From positions 311,846,767-311,910,766 of the forward strand of contig OW240916.1 in NCBI GenBank assembly GCA_933207985.1: 64,000 nt of DNA, written 5' to 3'. This DNA comes from Pelobates cultripes. Lineage: Eukaryota; Chordata; Amphibia; Anura; Pelobatidae. The position numbers and the translations under genes were made by a program. The notes beneath the pieces are model-generated. The model worked only from the letters and a program-made list of their open reading frames with translations. It made no database searches and was not told the origin of the DNA. Below are positions 20,151 to 31,921 of the stretch, piece by piece. Within the stretch, counting starts at the first letter, position 1. Each line of letters starts with the position of its first letter.

Positions 20151-23100
20151 GTTTGAAATTTGATATATATCCACTGTTAAACATTTTGGATTGCAAAGCT
20201 CTGAGAGTGCACCAGTTTTCTACAAGGTGTTTTTTTTTTTTTTTTTTAAACATATAAACAGCGAAGGACAGCACCAAGGCATTCATTTAAAGGTAGAGTG
20301 CCAGTTTAATGATGTTATATATAATATAGTTCTAGTTCAAAATACATATTCTAATAGTATGACCAGTAATAGAAAAATATAGCTATGGTAGCTTGCATCT
20401 TTAGAACGGAATACCAACCAATCAGTCAACCCATTTTGGTAGAAAAAGAGTAGTAAGCATTGTAAATATATAATGTATTTCTATTCTCTTCTCCATTCTC
20501 CTTAATTTTATGTTTAGCAAATGACCCCACTAAGCAATATATATATATATATATACTCATTGCAGAAAAGTCGTATCTTAGAGCACAATATGACCTAAGG
20601 TACACAGGAGTATGACAGTCGGTTGTGGTGTCCCAAAAATGGCGTACCAGTAGGCCTGTAAAATAAAGAGGGGGGAAAAGGTGAATGCCAGATAAACATT
20701 TATTTCAATTCATAATTCTTCATTCTTAATGTTGAAAAGTTCCCTTTCCGGTTGTGAAATGTGACAACAGTAGGCTGCTGACTTCCAGGTTCCTAATGTT
20801 TTGATAATATGAAGGAATGTTTCTGTTTGAGGAAGCAGAGCATGGACCTATCCTAAATTATTTTTTGGAATAATGTATGGTGTTGAAGCCTAGTCTCATC
20901 AGTAAGAGACATGCATATAGCATTAGTTTATTTGTGGTAAACGACCCCGTGTAGAGAAAATAATGGTTGAGTTCAGTGATGCATAACAAATGAATGAAAC
21001 GTGTAAGTGTGGCGAATGTACACCATGAATTGGCCGATCGTGGCGTGGACCCTGACCTAACAATATTATCCCTAATGTATGACATTCACACCTATTCAGA
21101 GATGAAGAATAGTTAGGAATTGACTAATTATTAATGATGCATAACCAAAACTTAGAAGCATAAATACTTAGTATGTAAGAGACGTGATTATCATGAGACC
21201 TAGGTAGACAACTTGTATAGAAATAAAGTGAATACTTTAAAACAACAACCAACAACCCGGAATAGAATTATTTACATTTATAAAAAATACTTGAGGAATG
21301 CATAGGAGATAATCAACACTTAAAAATGCCTGCATATGCTAGAATTAATATTAGCAGCATATATAATCTCATTGCTTATTTGTACCTGACTTAATGAGGT
21401 GTACTAAACACCAGTAGACCGTATATATATGACAGTAAAATAACTGCAACACCTGAGCCGATGGCCAAATGTCGTTGAAAATGATTGAAACATGCCAGCG
21501 CAATAGATAAAATATGTGGCCGAATTGGGCAGAAATGATAATGGTGTCTACAATATGGATGACGTTGCGCTGTATGAGTAAGACTGAGTCGCTGACCAGG
21601 AGGGAGCAGAGAAGAAGAAGAAGACCCTTAAAAGCCAGACTAGCCCCCCTCACAACTACAGGCTCTGCTTGCACACACACAAACAAACACACATATATAT
21701 ATATATAATATTTTAGAATTTTATTTGTAACTTGTTGATTAGAGAACATGCCAGCAATGCATTATCATGTAATAAAAAAATCTCAAAATTCCTAAGTTAT
21801 AAAAAATAAGCACACACTAAGAAATCGTCTCCAGCTTTATACTGTAGTTGTTATTTTGCACTTATCTCAAAATAACTGAATTAACTTCATCCATTCATAT
21901 TTTTAAACACCTCCTGTGTCTGCACAGCTACTGATACTAAACCTCTTTAGATGTATTGTATGATTTTCAAAAGATATATTGAGTGTTAAGAAATATCATG
22001 TAGATATCCATATATATTCCATACTTTTAAGCATTTGAAAATTGTTACACACACACATGGGATATTATAATTTTCTACAATATAAGTTGAAATAAAATGC
22101 AACTTATAAAAGATTGGGTGAATTCAGTGGAAAAAAAAAACCTGTACTTTTTATTTAATAGCTATGCTTTGCATTGTTGTTTTGCATGTTTTTTGCTTTA
22201 TTCTATAATAAAAAATTGAGCATTTTAGTTGGAATCTGTTCTGTTCAAAGAGAAAACAAATACTAGCTATAAATGAAAATAAAGATGCAGGATGCAAGGA
22301 ATAAATGCGTGGGATAAGCAGTACACACCTCTACATTATTTATTCCCTACACTTTCAAATATTTTATGTGTATACCATAAACTTTATTGCAGTAAGTAGT
22401 GGTACATGTTTAGATATAGGTGTTACGGCTTCTAGCACAAACAACAGTTGTTTAAGCTGGGAACTAAAACTATTTGGGATGGAGATACATTAGTCTAAAT
22501 TTGTATTGTGTGTGTGTGTGTCTTTTATATGTCTTCTTAGAAAATAAATATCACCATATATAGTTAAACTGATGACAAAATATCAGTATAAGAATACTCA
22601 ATACATTTTATTGGTTTGCTAGTAAAAAGAGAGAATATTTCTATACAAAGGTCTCAATGTTGAACACATTGGGGATTTCTAACTTCAGTTGCACACATAC
22701 GAATTTTAAAATTTACAGAAACAATACCATGATGTGTGTGTGTGTATAAAAAAAACACACAAAAATATTTCTACATACTTTGCTAGGTAAACGTTATAGC
22801 ATGAAAAGTGTCAAAATTTAAGGTAAATGCCCTGTGTGGAGTACTTTGGTATTTTTATATTGAAATGCTGAATTTATGTTCTCTGTCTGCTTTTGAACAT
22901 GAATAAAGGTTGAGATGCAAAAATAAACTATTCAATAAGCTCTTTTTGTGTCCTAATTATTGTGTCAAAATAAGAATATCTGTGCCTACCCTCTCAAAAT
23001 GATATATAATAAAAAATCAATTTTAATTCCAAGTTTTAATAGTAAAAAGTTGGGGGGGGAAGGGGGAGGGTACGTTTAACAGCAGACACAGACCTAACAG

Positions 23101-23749
23101 GCTATTTTGGTTGCATATAAAAGACCCTCTTTGACAGCAATTATTTTCACTCGTTGTGGACTTTTAATTCAGGTCTGTGGAGATAAAATGTGTTACTGTA
23201 TCTAGTTTGGAAGAGTTGAAGTAATTAAGATTAATGCACTTTCTATCTCCTGTACATGGCCAAAACATTGCGGATTTGGGTCCTGATGTCTTTCTTTGTA
23301 CTTTTGTGTGCATATGTTTTGATCGTCTACACATTGAACACTCAATTCTTACAACAAGGCATAGTGGAGTGGACTCCCAAGTTCTGTTTGGACCGTCAGA
23401 TACATTGTTCTATCAGATAGTCATTGTGTCATTCACACTCTGCCCAAATTCTGCAATTTTGTTCTTTCTAACCAGCATTCTTATCCTTGGCTCACAATAT
23501 AGATTGTCCCATCCCCTGTGCTGACATACCTTAATTTTTCAAATTCAATGAATATTAGGGTTCTGTTCAGAGTTGTGCCTATTAGAGCTAATAAATCTAG
23601 AGGCTGGCATTATGGAGCTTCACATTATTTATTTTCTGTGCATAGAATAAATAACCATGTTAATTCAGCAAAATGATCGATCAATATTGACTTACACAAC
23701 TCCTCGTTTTGCATCACTGTGAGAAAGACATCTAGGGAACCTTCTAGTG
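20151..23749. other. Long AT-rich non-coding stretch
   Basis: It contains a T-run (20230-20247), a (TA)n tract (20538-20555), a GAA-rich stretch (21610-21630), (TA)n at 21693-21707 and (GT)n at 22506-22520. Open frames such as 21369-21749 (-), 22305-22493 (+) and 23234-23524 (+) show no recognisable motif. No gene is called. Confidence 0.4.
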
Positions 23750-23882
23750 CAGTGGTTCCCAAACCAGTCTTCATGGCCCACCAACAGTCCAGGAATTAGT
23801 TTTTTCCCTGTTTTATTGCAGTAGACATACTGACAAAACCTGGATTGTTGGTGGGTCTTGAGGACTGTTTTGGGAAACACTG
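23750..23882. mobile_element. hAT-type MITE, 133 bp
   Basis: The termini are CAGTGGTTCCCAAACCAGTC and, inverted, CAGTGTTTCCCAAAACAGTC. The interior is largely palindromic (CCACCAACAGTCCAGG against CCTGGATTGTTGGTGGG). The flanking octamers TTCTAGTG and ATCAAGTG match at 6 of 8 positions, consistent with a decayed 8-bp hAT target duplication. No coding. Confidence 0.75.
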
Positions 23883-23890
23883 ATCAAGTG

Positions 23891-25259
23891 CATAAAGATT
23901 AATCCAAAGTAATCCTGTTCACACAAAAATGTAAGATCAATCCCAAACGCAGAAGACTTTTCTGTATCCCCATATTAGAGATTGGGAATGCAACATGTTC
24001 ACACTTAGTTAATTGATGTAATAGTGCCTTAATGATGACAAAGACCACCAGTGAGACCACATGAGGGGTCATCAAATTAATAAATAAAAAATGGCAAACA
24101 ACAGAGACAATTTTAATTGCACTCAATAAATTAAGCATTGTTTCTGCTACATCGTAATTTTTTTCTATATACATTTAAATACGTAGTGTTTTTTCAGAGT
24201 AATTGTTTATGCTTATATTACTAAAAACAATGATTGTAATTCAATTCTAGTGTCTGGTTTACCAACGCAGTCAAATAATCATGAGCTCTGCTAGCGTGAT
24301 AAGACGTGATGCAGACTAATGTTTGTAGGAATAAACACCATAGAAAGCTGAGATTTCTGACTGATGTTATTGCTTCAATTTGTCTAACTCCAAAATGTCT
24401 CATTAGGTATAAGGGATTGAACTGCCAATGCTGAGCGTAGGGCATTTATAAGTGAATAGCTTTAGGTCAGGGCCACTCAGGCATTGTTGTAAAAATAGAA
24501 TTGCAAAGTACTGCATTGAGGGAAAAAAATCAACTAATTTCTGCTTCTGTAATTCCTTTGGAATCAATAGAACTATATCCTTGCTGTGATTTTTATTGTG
24601 CCACTCGAAGGATACAGATGAGTGCACCTGTCGCTAGGAAGACGAGGAGGGCTGCATCTAAACATATTGATGCATTACCAGATGTACACATGTTCCATAT
24701 GCTATTATGTAAACTATTTGGTGTCAGCTTAATAATGTTTGCTGACTTGATTTGCATATGCACATTTTAATAACAATAAATAAAGGCACATGTAATTCTA
24801 AATCTAATTTATGGAAAATAAATGATGGCATGAATTATGATTTAACATTTGATTTATCGTTACATTAAAAAAAAAATGGAAATGTGGGTAGAAAGCCTTA
24901 TTGATGAAACTGTTTGAAAATATCACATTAAAATGCTTTTAACTCCTGAATGGCCCTTTTTTCTGGCAATCTGTGTGTTAATGCCTGAAGAATGTAATTT
25001 TATTTCACTGTGTGTTAATTATGTCATTTCATGCCTTCATACATTCAATTCATGCATTTTAAAGGGCATGTAAGGCATTCTTTTGATCCCAAATATGTAT
25101 ACATACATCATTAAGTATGTTCACAATCTTAAAATAATTAAAAAAATAAATGGAATTTTTTTTTTAACAGCTTTGCTTACAAATGTTTACAAATCTAAAT
25201 ACAGCCTAGATAAATATGATATATAAATATAGTTTTATTTATTTCTCTCTTTTTTAATT
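23891..25259. other. AT-rich non-coding stretch
   Basis: Nothing firmly recognised; a TTTTAAAGGGCATGTAAGG segment at ~25058 resembles a T2 left end without an identifiable partner. ORFs here (23899-24174, 24221-24445, 24403-24627 on minus; 24501-24770 on plus) are not supported. Confidence 0.35.
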
Positions 25260-25623
25260 AAATAAATTAAATAAAGGAGCGTCACAATACAGGAACGACA
25301 TCATGACAGCAATACCAGAAAAAAAACGTGCATTCACTATTTTCACCAAAGATTATAGCCCATGTTAAACTACAGCAAAAAGGAATAACCGTTAACTTAT
25401 AGTTTACATTGACAGAATCACATACTCATATCAAACAACATCTTGTAGGAACATGTTTAAATAGGCAAAGAGAAGAGGAAATTGATAGGAAAGTAAGGTA
25501 AATGAATTGACAGAAGACCCATCTCTCCGAGACAGGTAATCCAACCATTGAAGCCAATGTTCAGTGTGTTGCACCTCCCTTCAGAGAGGCTGCCTGACCC
25601 TCTGCTGTCTGAATTTCTTCTAG

Positions 25624-25857
25624 TTAGCTAAACCATTGGTCTCTTGTGGATATGTCTGTGGTCTTCCAATGTACTGGAAGTGATTTTCCAGCATTCATAA
25701 ATGCCATAAACTCGAGCACATTTTCAAAATTGAATGTGGGTGACGCCATAAATCTCAGTAATTGTATCCTTGACCATTTGCAAAATGTAGCCATACATGG
25801 ACAAGCCCACCAAATATGTTTAACTGAATCCACGTCATTACTACATCTCCATGGGGA
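25624..25857 (-). pseudogene. L1-like ORF2 C-terminal fragment
   Basis: WRCSNDVDSVKHIWWACPCM followed by ATFCKWSRIQLLRF resembles the C-terminal Cys region of L1 ORF2 (CWRC...HIWW.C). The fragment ends at a stop near 25624. The upstream half lies beyond the LTR insertion at 29634-29830. Confidence 0.6.
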
Positions 25858-25858
25858 C

Positions 25859-26805
25859 TGTAACGGACCGTTTTGCACACAAGAGGTTAAAAACCGTTTA
25901 GGCGATATTCCCCTTTTCAGATGCACAGACAGCTACTGCAATCACCAATTTCCCGAACTGCAAACACATGAATTCACCAATCTCCCAAACTGGAACCAGG
26001 GGAATGCTCCAAACTCCCGAACAGGAAACACACGAATGCTGTAAACAGCCGAACAGGAAAAACCATACGAACAGTTTACACTCCTGGCAGTCGCACTGTA
26101 ACAGCATACAATCCAATTCCCCCTAAGAACAAGATGACACTTTGAGGATCAAGCAGAACTGATTTACTGGGGCTGCCTGCCTGACTTTTATGCAGGTCTT
26201 CCACCTGGTGGACACTCCCCTAGGGGACCAGATGGGAAACTGGGACACATATTGGACATTGACCAATCACAAGCTTACAATCCCACAATGCATCACAATT
26301 CCTCCTCTCTGTCCTGGAGATAATTGGGAAGTAATCCAAGGACAGAGGCAAAACTCCATTAACCACATGGCAGACAAAGGACATAAAATTACATACTGTT
26401 ACATTTATCACATAGAACATACACATTCAATATATCCCCAGATAGCTTAGATCTGAGCACACATTATTACCGGATGAAGCTCAGATCACATACATACAGT
26501 TCAATTACCAAAGTCTTTCATACAGTCTTTCAGTATACAGCTGGGCTCCATGGCATAGCTATCTGGGGTAGCATGGTTTAAACAGTAAAGTACCGAATGG
26601 ACCGGGGTTCGGATAATTGACTGCAGGTAGGAGAAGGGAGGTCGGCGGCTCAGCGGTGTTGGTGACTTTACCAGTCTGCAGAAAGGCACAAACCAGCCTT
26701 TCTGCAGGGAAAAAGAACAGTGTTAAACATGGGGCCATTGTCCAGTGGCAGGAGGCGGGTGACTAGGCTCCTCCAGTGGCCAGTGGCGAGGTTGGTCCTG
26801 CCACA
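25859..26805 (-). repeat. 3' LTR (947 bp)
   Basis: It opens TGTAACGGACCGTTTTGCAC and closes GGTCCTGCCACA on the plus strand. It matches 29093-29628 closely except for a ~408-bp segment (about 26065-26461) that is absent from the other LTR. In element orientation it is the 3' LTR because the polypurine tract adjoins its inner edge. Confidence 0.85.
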
Positions 26806-26820
26806 TTTCTCCACTTTACC
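26806..26820 (-). other. Polypurine tract of the LTR element
   Basis: The minus strand reads GGTAAAGTGGAGAAA directly before the 3' LTR starting TGTGGCAGG. Purine-rich tracts at this position prime plus-strand DNA synthesis in LTR elements. Confidence 0.6.
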
Positions 26821-26871
26821 AATCAGACTAACAGGGTATCTGACCTCCTGTCGGTCAGTGCCCTGGTTAGT

Positions 26872-28939
26872 TCAGCAACCCACCCACAACACATAATCAA
26901 CAGAGTGGCCCACCCACAAAATTTGGTTACTGCACCTGGGGTAATGGGTAGGTTGTCCATGTCCAGGGGCTCCACCACGGCTTTGGGGTTTACTAGCCCT
27001 CTGGATCGGTGGGTTGCTGAGTGGGCAGAGACCAGCGGTACTCTGCCCTGGTACCAGCGCTACCACGGGAGTAGCCTGGTTGGAGCCCAGCTGAGGAGAA
27101 GGGGTAGTAGGCTCCTCCCTCTGGACTTGGTGTTGCTGCTGGAGGGAAAGACAGGCTGTCTCCCCTTTGGATAAACAGCCCTGCTGCTGGGGGACAGGAC
27201 CGACCCTCCCTACCCCCTGTGGTTTGGGCACAGAGACCACGGTACCATCTGCACTGGTGTGGGGCTTATCATCTCCCCTTGGTGGGCATGGCTGCCGCTG
27301 GGGAGGGGGAATGAGGCTCTCCCCTCCTGGTAGAATACTCTGCCGCTGGGGAGCAGGACCGACTGTCCGTACTCCGTGTAGCTTGGGCGCAGAGACCACG
27401 GTCCCATCTGCGCCGGTGGGGAGCTTAGTGTCTCCCCTTGGTGGGCTACGCTGCCGCTGGGGAGAGAGGGTAACAAGCTCCTCTCCCTTACACTCTCTCT
27501 GCTGGTGGAGAGGGGGACCGACTGTCTCCCCTTTCAATATATTGTCCCGCTGCTGGGGAGCGAGACCGACTGTCTCTGCTCCCTGCCGGACACACTGCTG
27601 CTGGGGAGGAAGGAAGGCACCTTCGGCTCCCTGGGACTCACACTGCCGCTGGGGAGGAAGGACGGCACCTTCAGCTCCCTCGGACTCACTTGACTGCTGG
27701 GGAGAGGGACCACCTGTCTCCTCTCCTAAGAACACACACTGCCGCTGGGGAGGAAGGACGGCACCTTCGGCTCCCTGGGACTCACACTGCCACTGGGGAG
27801 GAAGGACCACCTTCAGCTCCCTGGGACTCACTTGACTGCTGGGGAGAGGGACCACCTGTCTCCTCTCCTAAGAATACACACTGCCGCTGGGGAGGAAGGA
27901 CGGCACCTTCGGCTCCCTGGGACTCACACTGCCACTGGGGAGGAAGGACCACCTTCAGCTCCCTGGGACTCACTTGACTGCTGGGGAGAGGGACCACCTG
28001 TCTCCTCTCCTAAGAATACACACTGCCGCTGGGGAGGAAGGACGACACCTTCAGCTCCCTGGGACTCAGACTGCTGCTGGGGAAGAAGGACGGCACCTTT
28101 GACTCCCTGTATCTCACTTGGCTGCTGGGGAGAGGGACCGACTGTCTCCTCTACTAAGTACACACACTGCAGCTGGGCAGGAAGGATGGAACCTTCGGCT
28201 CCCTGGGACTCACACTGCCGCTGGGGAGGAAGGATGGCACCTTCAGCTCCCTGGGACTCACTTGACTGTTGGGGAGAGGGACCACCTGTCTCCTCTACTA
28301 AGAACACACACTGCCGCTGGGGAGGAAGGACGACACCTTCAGCTCCCTGGGATACATTCTGCCGCTGGGGAGGAAGGACGGCACCTTCGGCTCCCTGGGA
28401 CTCACTTGCCCACTGGGGAAAGGGAACCAACTGTCTCCTCTCCTAAGGACACACACTGCCGCTGGGGAGGAAGGATGGCACCTTCAGCTCCCTGGGATAC
28501 ATACTGCCGCTGGGGAGAAAGGATGACATGCATCTATCCCTGTAACTTGCTCCCAACCTGCCAACTCATGTGCCCGCTCTGCTTTGACCTGCAGGTACGC
28601 TTCCACGTGTCTCCTCACGAGCTGCACGGATCTCTCCAGGGGATTGGGTCCATAGAAAGCCAGCCGCGATCTCAGCTCTCTGTCAAACTCCTCCTGAGTG
28701 TAGCTGTCGCACTGCCGCTGGGGAGGAAGGACAACACGCTTCTCTCCCTGTAACTTGCTCGGCCGCTGGGGTCTCTCCCAACCTGCCAACTCACGTGCCC
28801 GCTCTGCTTTGACCTGCAGGTACTCTTCCACGTGTCTCCTCACGAGCTGCACGGATCTTTCCGGGGGGTTGGGTCTGTAGAAAGCCAGCCGCGATGTAAA
28901 CTCTCTGTCAAACTCCTCCTGAGTGTAGCTGGGTGCCAT
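26872..28939 (-). pseudogene. Gag-like ORF with duplicated N-terminal module and 16-aa repeats
   Basis: The reading frame starts at 28939 (MAPSYTQEEFDREFTSRLAF). An N-terminal module (YTQEEFDRE..SRLAFY.PNP, then ERSVQLVRRHVE.YLQVKAERA) occurs twice, at residues ~5-55 and ~82-131, separated by a repeat unit. Downstream a 48-bp unit encoding 16 residues (VLPPQRQCESQGAEGA) is repeated about 30 times to ~27170. The frame is broken at least twice (stop at 28484; shifts between the ORFs 27924-28430, 27782-27997 and 26872-27855). An arginine-rich, charged N-terminus suggests an assembly or nucleic-acid-binding role like gag. No zinc knuckle or protease motif is seen. Family unknown. Confidence 0.6.
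27170..28520 (-). repeat. 48-bp coding minisatellite with 142-bp super-repeat
   Basis: The plus-strand unit comprises CTGGGGAGGAAGGACGGCAC followed by CTTCGGCTCCCTGGGACTCA and CACTGCCG (48 bp). Variants alternate (GAGAGGGACCACCTGTCTCC, GAGCAGGACCGACTGTC). A 142-bp block at 27690-27831 is repeated almost exactly at 27832-27973; 142 is not a multiple of three and shifts the frame. Both-strand ORFs (up to 222 codons on plus) arise from the unit length. Confidence 0.9.
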
Positions 28940-29072
28940 GCTTGCTCTGCTGAAGTTGCTTCTTTTGTAGATAGGGGCGCTGTACGGGTACTAGCATTTC
29001 CCTCAATTTGTGAATCCACAAACTGGTGTTGTCTTGTAGCTGTCCTTCTGTCCTTCTGGGCTGTGGGAATGA

Positions 29073-29090
29073 TCTTGTCGCTTGCCACCA
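29073..29090 (-). other. Primer-binding site of the LTR element
   Basis: The minus strand two bases after the 5' LTR reads TGGTGGCAAGCGACAAGA. It is complementary to a tRNA 3' end of the type ...GCCACCA. This fixes the minus orientation. The tRNA identity is not assigned. Confidence 0.6.
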
Positions 29091-29092
29091 AT

Positions 29093-29628
29093 TGTAGCAG
29101 ACCGTTTTGCACACAAGAGGTTAAAAACCGTTTAGGCGATATTCCCCTTTTCAGATTCACAGACAGCTACTGCAATTAACCAATCTCCCGAACTGCAAAC
29201 ACATGAATTCACCAATCTCTGGAACTAGGGGAATGCTCAAAACTCCCGAACAGGAAACACATGAATGCTGTAAACAGCTGAACAGGAAAAACCATACCAC
29301 ATTATTACCGGATGGCGCTCAGATCACATACATACAGTTCAATCGCCAAAGTCTTTCATATAGTCTTTCAGTATACGGCTGGGCTCCATGGCATAGCTAT
29401 CTGGGGTAGCATGGTTTAAACAGTAAAGTGTTCGGAAAATTGACTGCAGGTAGGAGAAGGGAGGTCGGCGGCTCAGCGGTGCTCGTGACTTTAACAGTCC
29501 GCAGAAAGGCACGAACCAGCCTTTCTGCAGGGAAAAACAACAGTGTTAAACATGTGGCCATAGTCCAGTGGCAGGAGGCGGGCGACTAGGCTCCTCCAGT
29601 GGCCAGTGGCGAGGATGGTTCCGCCACA
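29093..29628 (-). repeat. 5' LTR (536 bp)
   Basis: It begins TGTAGCAGACCGTTTTGCAC and ends GGTTCCGCCACA on plus. It lacks ~408 bp present in the partner LTR; the breakpoint is near AAAACCATAC/CACATTATTACCGG at ~29298. Otherwise the two differ by scattered substitutions. Confidence 0.85.
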
Positions 29629-29633
29629 GGGAC

Positions 29634-29830
29634 TATCTTATGAAGAGAAGCAGGAGTCCTATACCACATTGACAAACATTTTTAGTTAACATCCAGCTGA
29701 AAGTGAGCTTTTGAGATGCAGGAAGAGAACCTTTTCCCATTGTTGAGTCGTGAAAGTCTTATTCAAACCTCTGTCCCACTGCATCTTAAAAATGTGTTTG
29801 TCAAACCTGTCACCCGTAAGTGTCACTACA
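29634..29830 (-). pseudogene. L1-like ORF2 fragment, upstream half
   Basis: Minus-strand coding DRFDKHIFKMQWDRGLNKTF followed by TTQQWEKVLFLHLKSSLSA resembles the region preceding the Cys motif in L1 ORF2 (WE.DL......W..I). Stop codons follow. It joins the fragment at 25624-25857 across the LTR element. Confidence 0.55.
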
Positions 29831-30408
29831 GCATCGAGGCTGTCCTGTCCAATTCTGCACCCCCCACACACTTGCCCACAGACCAAGTAAGATCCCCATG
29901 CACCAAGTGCCCACCAGGAATAGAGTTATAAAAGTGTTTTAATTGCATGTAACGGAAGATCTCCATAACTGTAGGGTGTCAATCCTCCACTGGCTTGTTT
30001 AATGGTTTGAGTCTGCTTATGATTAGAACCTTCTGAAGTGGGAAAAAAAACCTCACTCCCCACAAGAAAGTCAACTCCCTCCCTGGCAATCCACCTGTGA
30101 AGCTCCGGTTGCATGTGAGTGGTGATAGTAGACTCGGAGTTAGCAACACATGCAAAATCCTGCGCATCATTAACCAAGTACTCAACATCTGTGCCGCTGG
30201 TGATCTTGTCAGGATATCAGGTGGCATCTGTTACAAAGTGCCCTTCGCCACTTGTTCCTGGAGAGCCCTGCGTGCCAGCCTCCTCCCCTGTGACTATGAC
30301 TCTTTGATGTATTTGGCTTTAAAGCCCCTATTCTACCTTCAGACAGACTATTTATGTAGGTTGCTTTATTTATCTTATGTTTTAGTCACCCTGTACCCAT
30401 TATAGGTG
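29831..30408. other. Unclassified region right of the L1 fragment
   Basis: Moderate GC, no identified repeat termini. ORFs at 29926-30177 (-) and 30097-30405 (+) lack recognisable domains. Confidence 0.3.
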
Positions 30409-30877
30409 CAGGGTGTGTGTAATGTTATTGTTTATAGTGTGTGTGTGTGTACTGTGAAATGTATTGTCTGCTCTCCTGTACTGCTGAGGTTTGCTACCAA
30501 CTAGGTGGGTTTGGCTATGGAGCTTGTCTAATGCCCTCTGTTGGTAGCAACAGCAATATGCACTACCTGAATAGCAAGACTGGTTCATTTGCATATTCGG
30601 GTAGATTTGCATATTGCTAATTCTGCAGTCACGTGAGATATTTTCTGTAAAATATTGTCTCCCACACCCCTTTAAAAGTATGCCATTGTGTTATAATAAA
30701 TCACTGTATGTTGCCTTTTATGACTTGGCTGTTTGTAATTTTATTGAGTTTTTACAGCATTGTTAATGTAATGACCATATGGGTTAGTCCCAAGTAAAAT
30801 AAAGGTTTAGACAGTTCTTCTTGATCCCTCTAAAACGTAGCCTTGTCTCGTTAATGGAGGGAGCTGTTATAATCACA
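30409..30877 (+). mobile_element. Possible solo LTR
   Basis: Promoter-like order: CCCCTTTAAAAGTATGCC near 30667, AATAAA at 30696, and a terminal CTTGTCTCGTTAATGG (30843-30858). The candidate begins in a GT-rich stretch and ends AATCACA. A related string CTTGTCTCGTTCATTGG occurs at 33386-33402 in another candidate. No target duplication or TG/CA border could be confirmed, so boundaries are approximate. Confidence 0.25.
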
Positions 30878-31215
30878 TTGGGGATTGCTATGCTCTGCAT
30901 ACTCCCCCTGAGCTTGAATCACTTAGCTCTTTTCAGAGCTTGTTCCTGACGCGCTCTCCTTGGAGGAGAGGTCTTCCCCACACAGTCCAGGATGCTGGAG
31001 GTTCATACAGGCTGGAAGGAAGAGGTCTTTCCCACACGGTCCTGGAGGACAGAAGCTGATCCAGGGTGGATGGAAGACGGTGAGGCTCCAGTTAAGCTAC
31101 GGTGGTTGTGGTGTGCGGTGCGGTGCTTGTGGTCCTCGGCGCAAGCTAGGAAGCGTCCATCAATGGAGGGTACTCGGTCGGAGTACGGGGAGCTCAGTTA
31201 CAGCATCCTTACCTC
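30878..31215 (+). other. GC-rich segment after possible LTR
   Basis: A GC-rich ~300-bp segment with ACACGGTCCTGGAGG-type repeats (GTCTTCCCCACACAGTCC and GTCTTTCCCACACGGTCC). It could be leader sequence of a deleted LTR element. The 112-codon ORF at 30960-31298 is not convincing. Confidence 0.25.
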
Positions 31216-31921
31216 ATAGTGATTTATTTCTCAAGATGTTGGGAATATCTCACAGGCCCAGCATTCCAGTCAATTTTAAGAGTTATAGGACAAAGTAGTG
31301 AATTTACATTTAATTAACATTTGCAAAACTTGATAAGCTGGCAGTATGAATTTAATAAGTCTTCAAATTCAGGATAATATGAGTCTCATCTAGTGTGCTT
31401 AGCCGTGCCTTTTTTCCACTCCCTATTTTACCGGGTGAAATCTAGTCTTTCTTCACTCTGACAATTTGCTGGAAAAATCACATATAGGATGTGTCACGCT
31501 TCTGTATAAGCTAATAGCAACCACACTGCATCTCCTATCAGCAGTAGCAGCCCATTTGATTTCAGAACTAGAGAGTGGAGGTAGGTACCTACACATATGT
31601 CTGCCCACTCAACACGTAAACACCATATACAAACGTGAATAGCTGAATAGGAAGTATAAATTCCATTATTTTGCATTAATGGACAAAGGACTAGACTTAC
31701 CGCTGCACTGATATCAAATGTGTTCAGGGCAGCAGTGACAAGAAGTGACTCTCCAGTGACTAAGCAAAATGATTATATTGACTCACTTCACAAAGTATCA
31801 CAGGTTAGATGCTGATCTGTCAAGGTTCATTGGCATTGAGAAAGTTAATAAGATTCAGAAGAGGTAACACATTTAATAAATGCTTAATTTTTTTATAGTG
31901 TAGCGAGAGTGGATCTTTGTA
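31216..31921. other. AT-rich non-coding stretch
   Basis: Nothing recognised. Confidence 0.35.

Larger units (their letters stand above)
25859..29628 (-). mobile_element. Non-autonomous gag-like LTR retrotransposon
   Basis: Two direct LTRs with TG...CA ends enclose a 2.29-kb interior, flanked by a perfect 5-bp duplication GGGAC (25854-25858 and 29629-29633). Orientation is minus. Next to the right LTR, two bases inside, the minus strand reads TGGTGGCAAGCGACAAGAT, a tRNA-type primer-binding site. Next to the left LTR is a polypurine tract AAAGTGGAGAAA (26806-26817, minus). The interior encodes a gag-like N-terminal region and a long 48-bp repeat domain, with no protease, RT or integrase. Mobilisation by an autonomous LTR element is inferred. 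It sits inside an older L1-like element. Confidence 0.85.
25260..29830 (-). mobile_element. Decayed L1-like LINE tail, split by an LTR element
   Basis: Read on the minus strand, 29830 to 29634 encodes DRFDKHIFKMQWDRGLNKTF and QQWEKVLFLHLKSS. After the LTR element, 25857 to 25624 encodes SPWRCSNDVDSVKHIWWACP and further residues. WxxDL..., CWRC...HIWWxCP is the pattern of the L1 ORF2 C-terminal region, so the two halves belong to one L1-like element that was interrupted. The 3' end lies in the A/T-rich sequence near 25260-25300. Stops (for example after SSLSAGC) show long decay. Only the last part of ORF2 is present. Confidence 0.65.

Noticed and set aside
27167..28753. Plus-strand ORFs of 204-222 codons with HCRWGGRTAPSAPWDS repeats
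   Set aside because: Antisense of the gag-like 48-bp repeat; the PBS, PPT and the non-repetitive N-terminal module put the real frame on the minus strand.
30960..31298. 112-codon ORF in GC-rich segment
   Set aside because: Repeated PHSPG/PHGPG text from an imperfect repeat, no known domain, probably non-coding leader.
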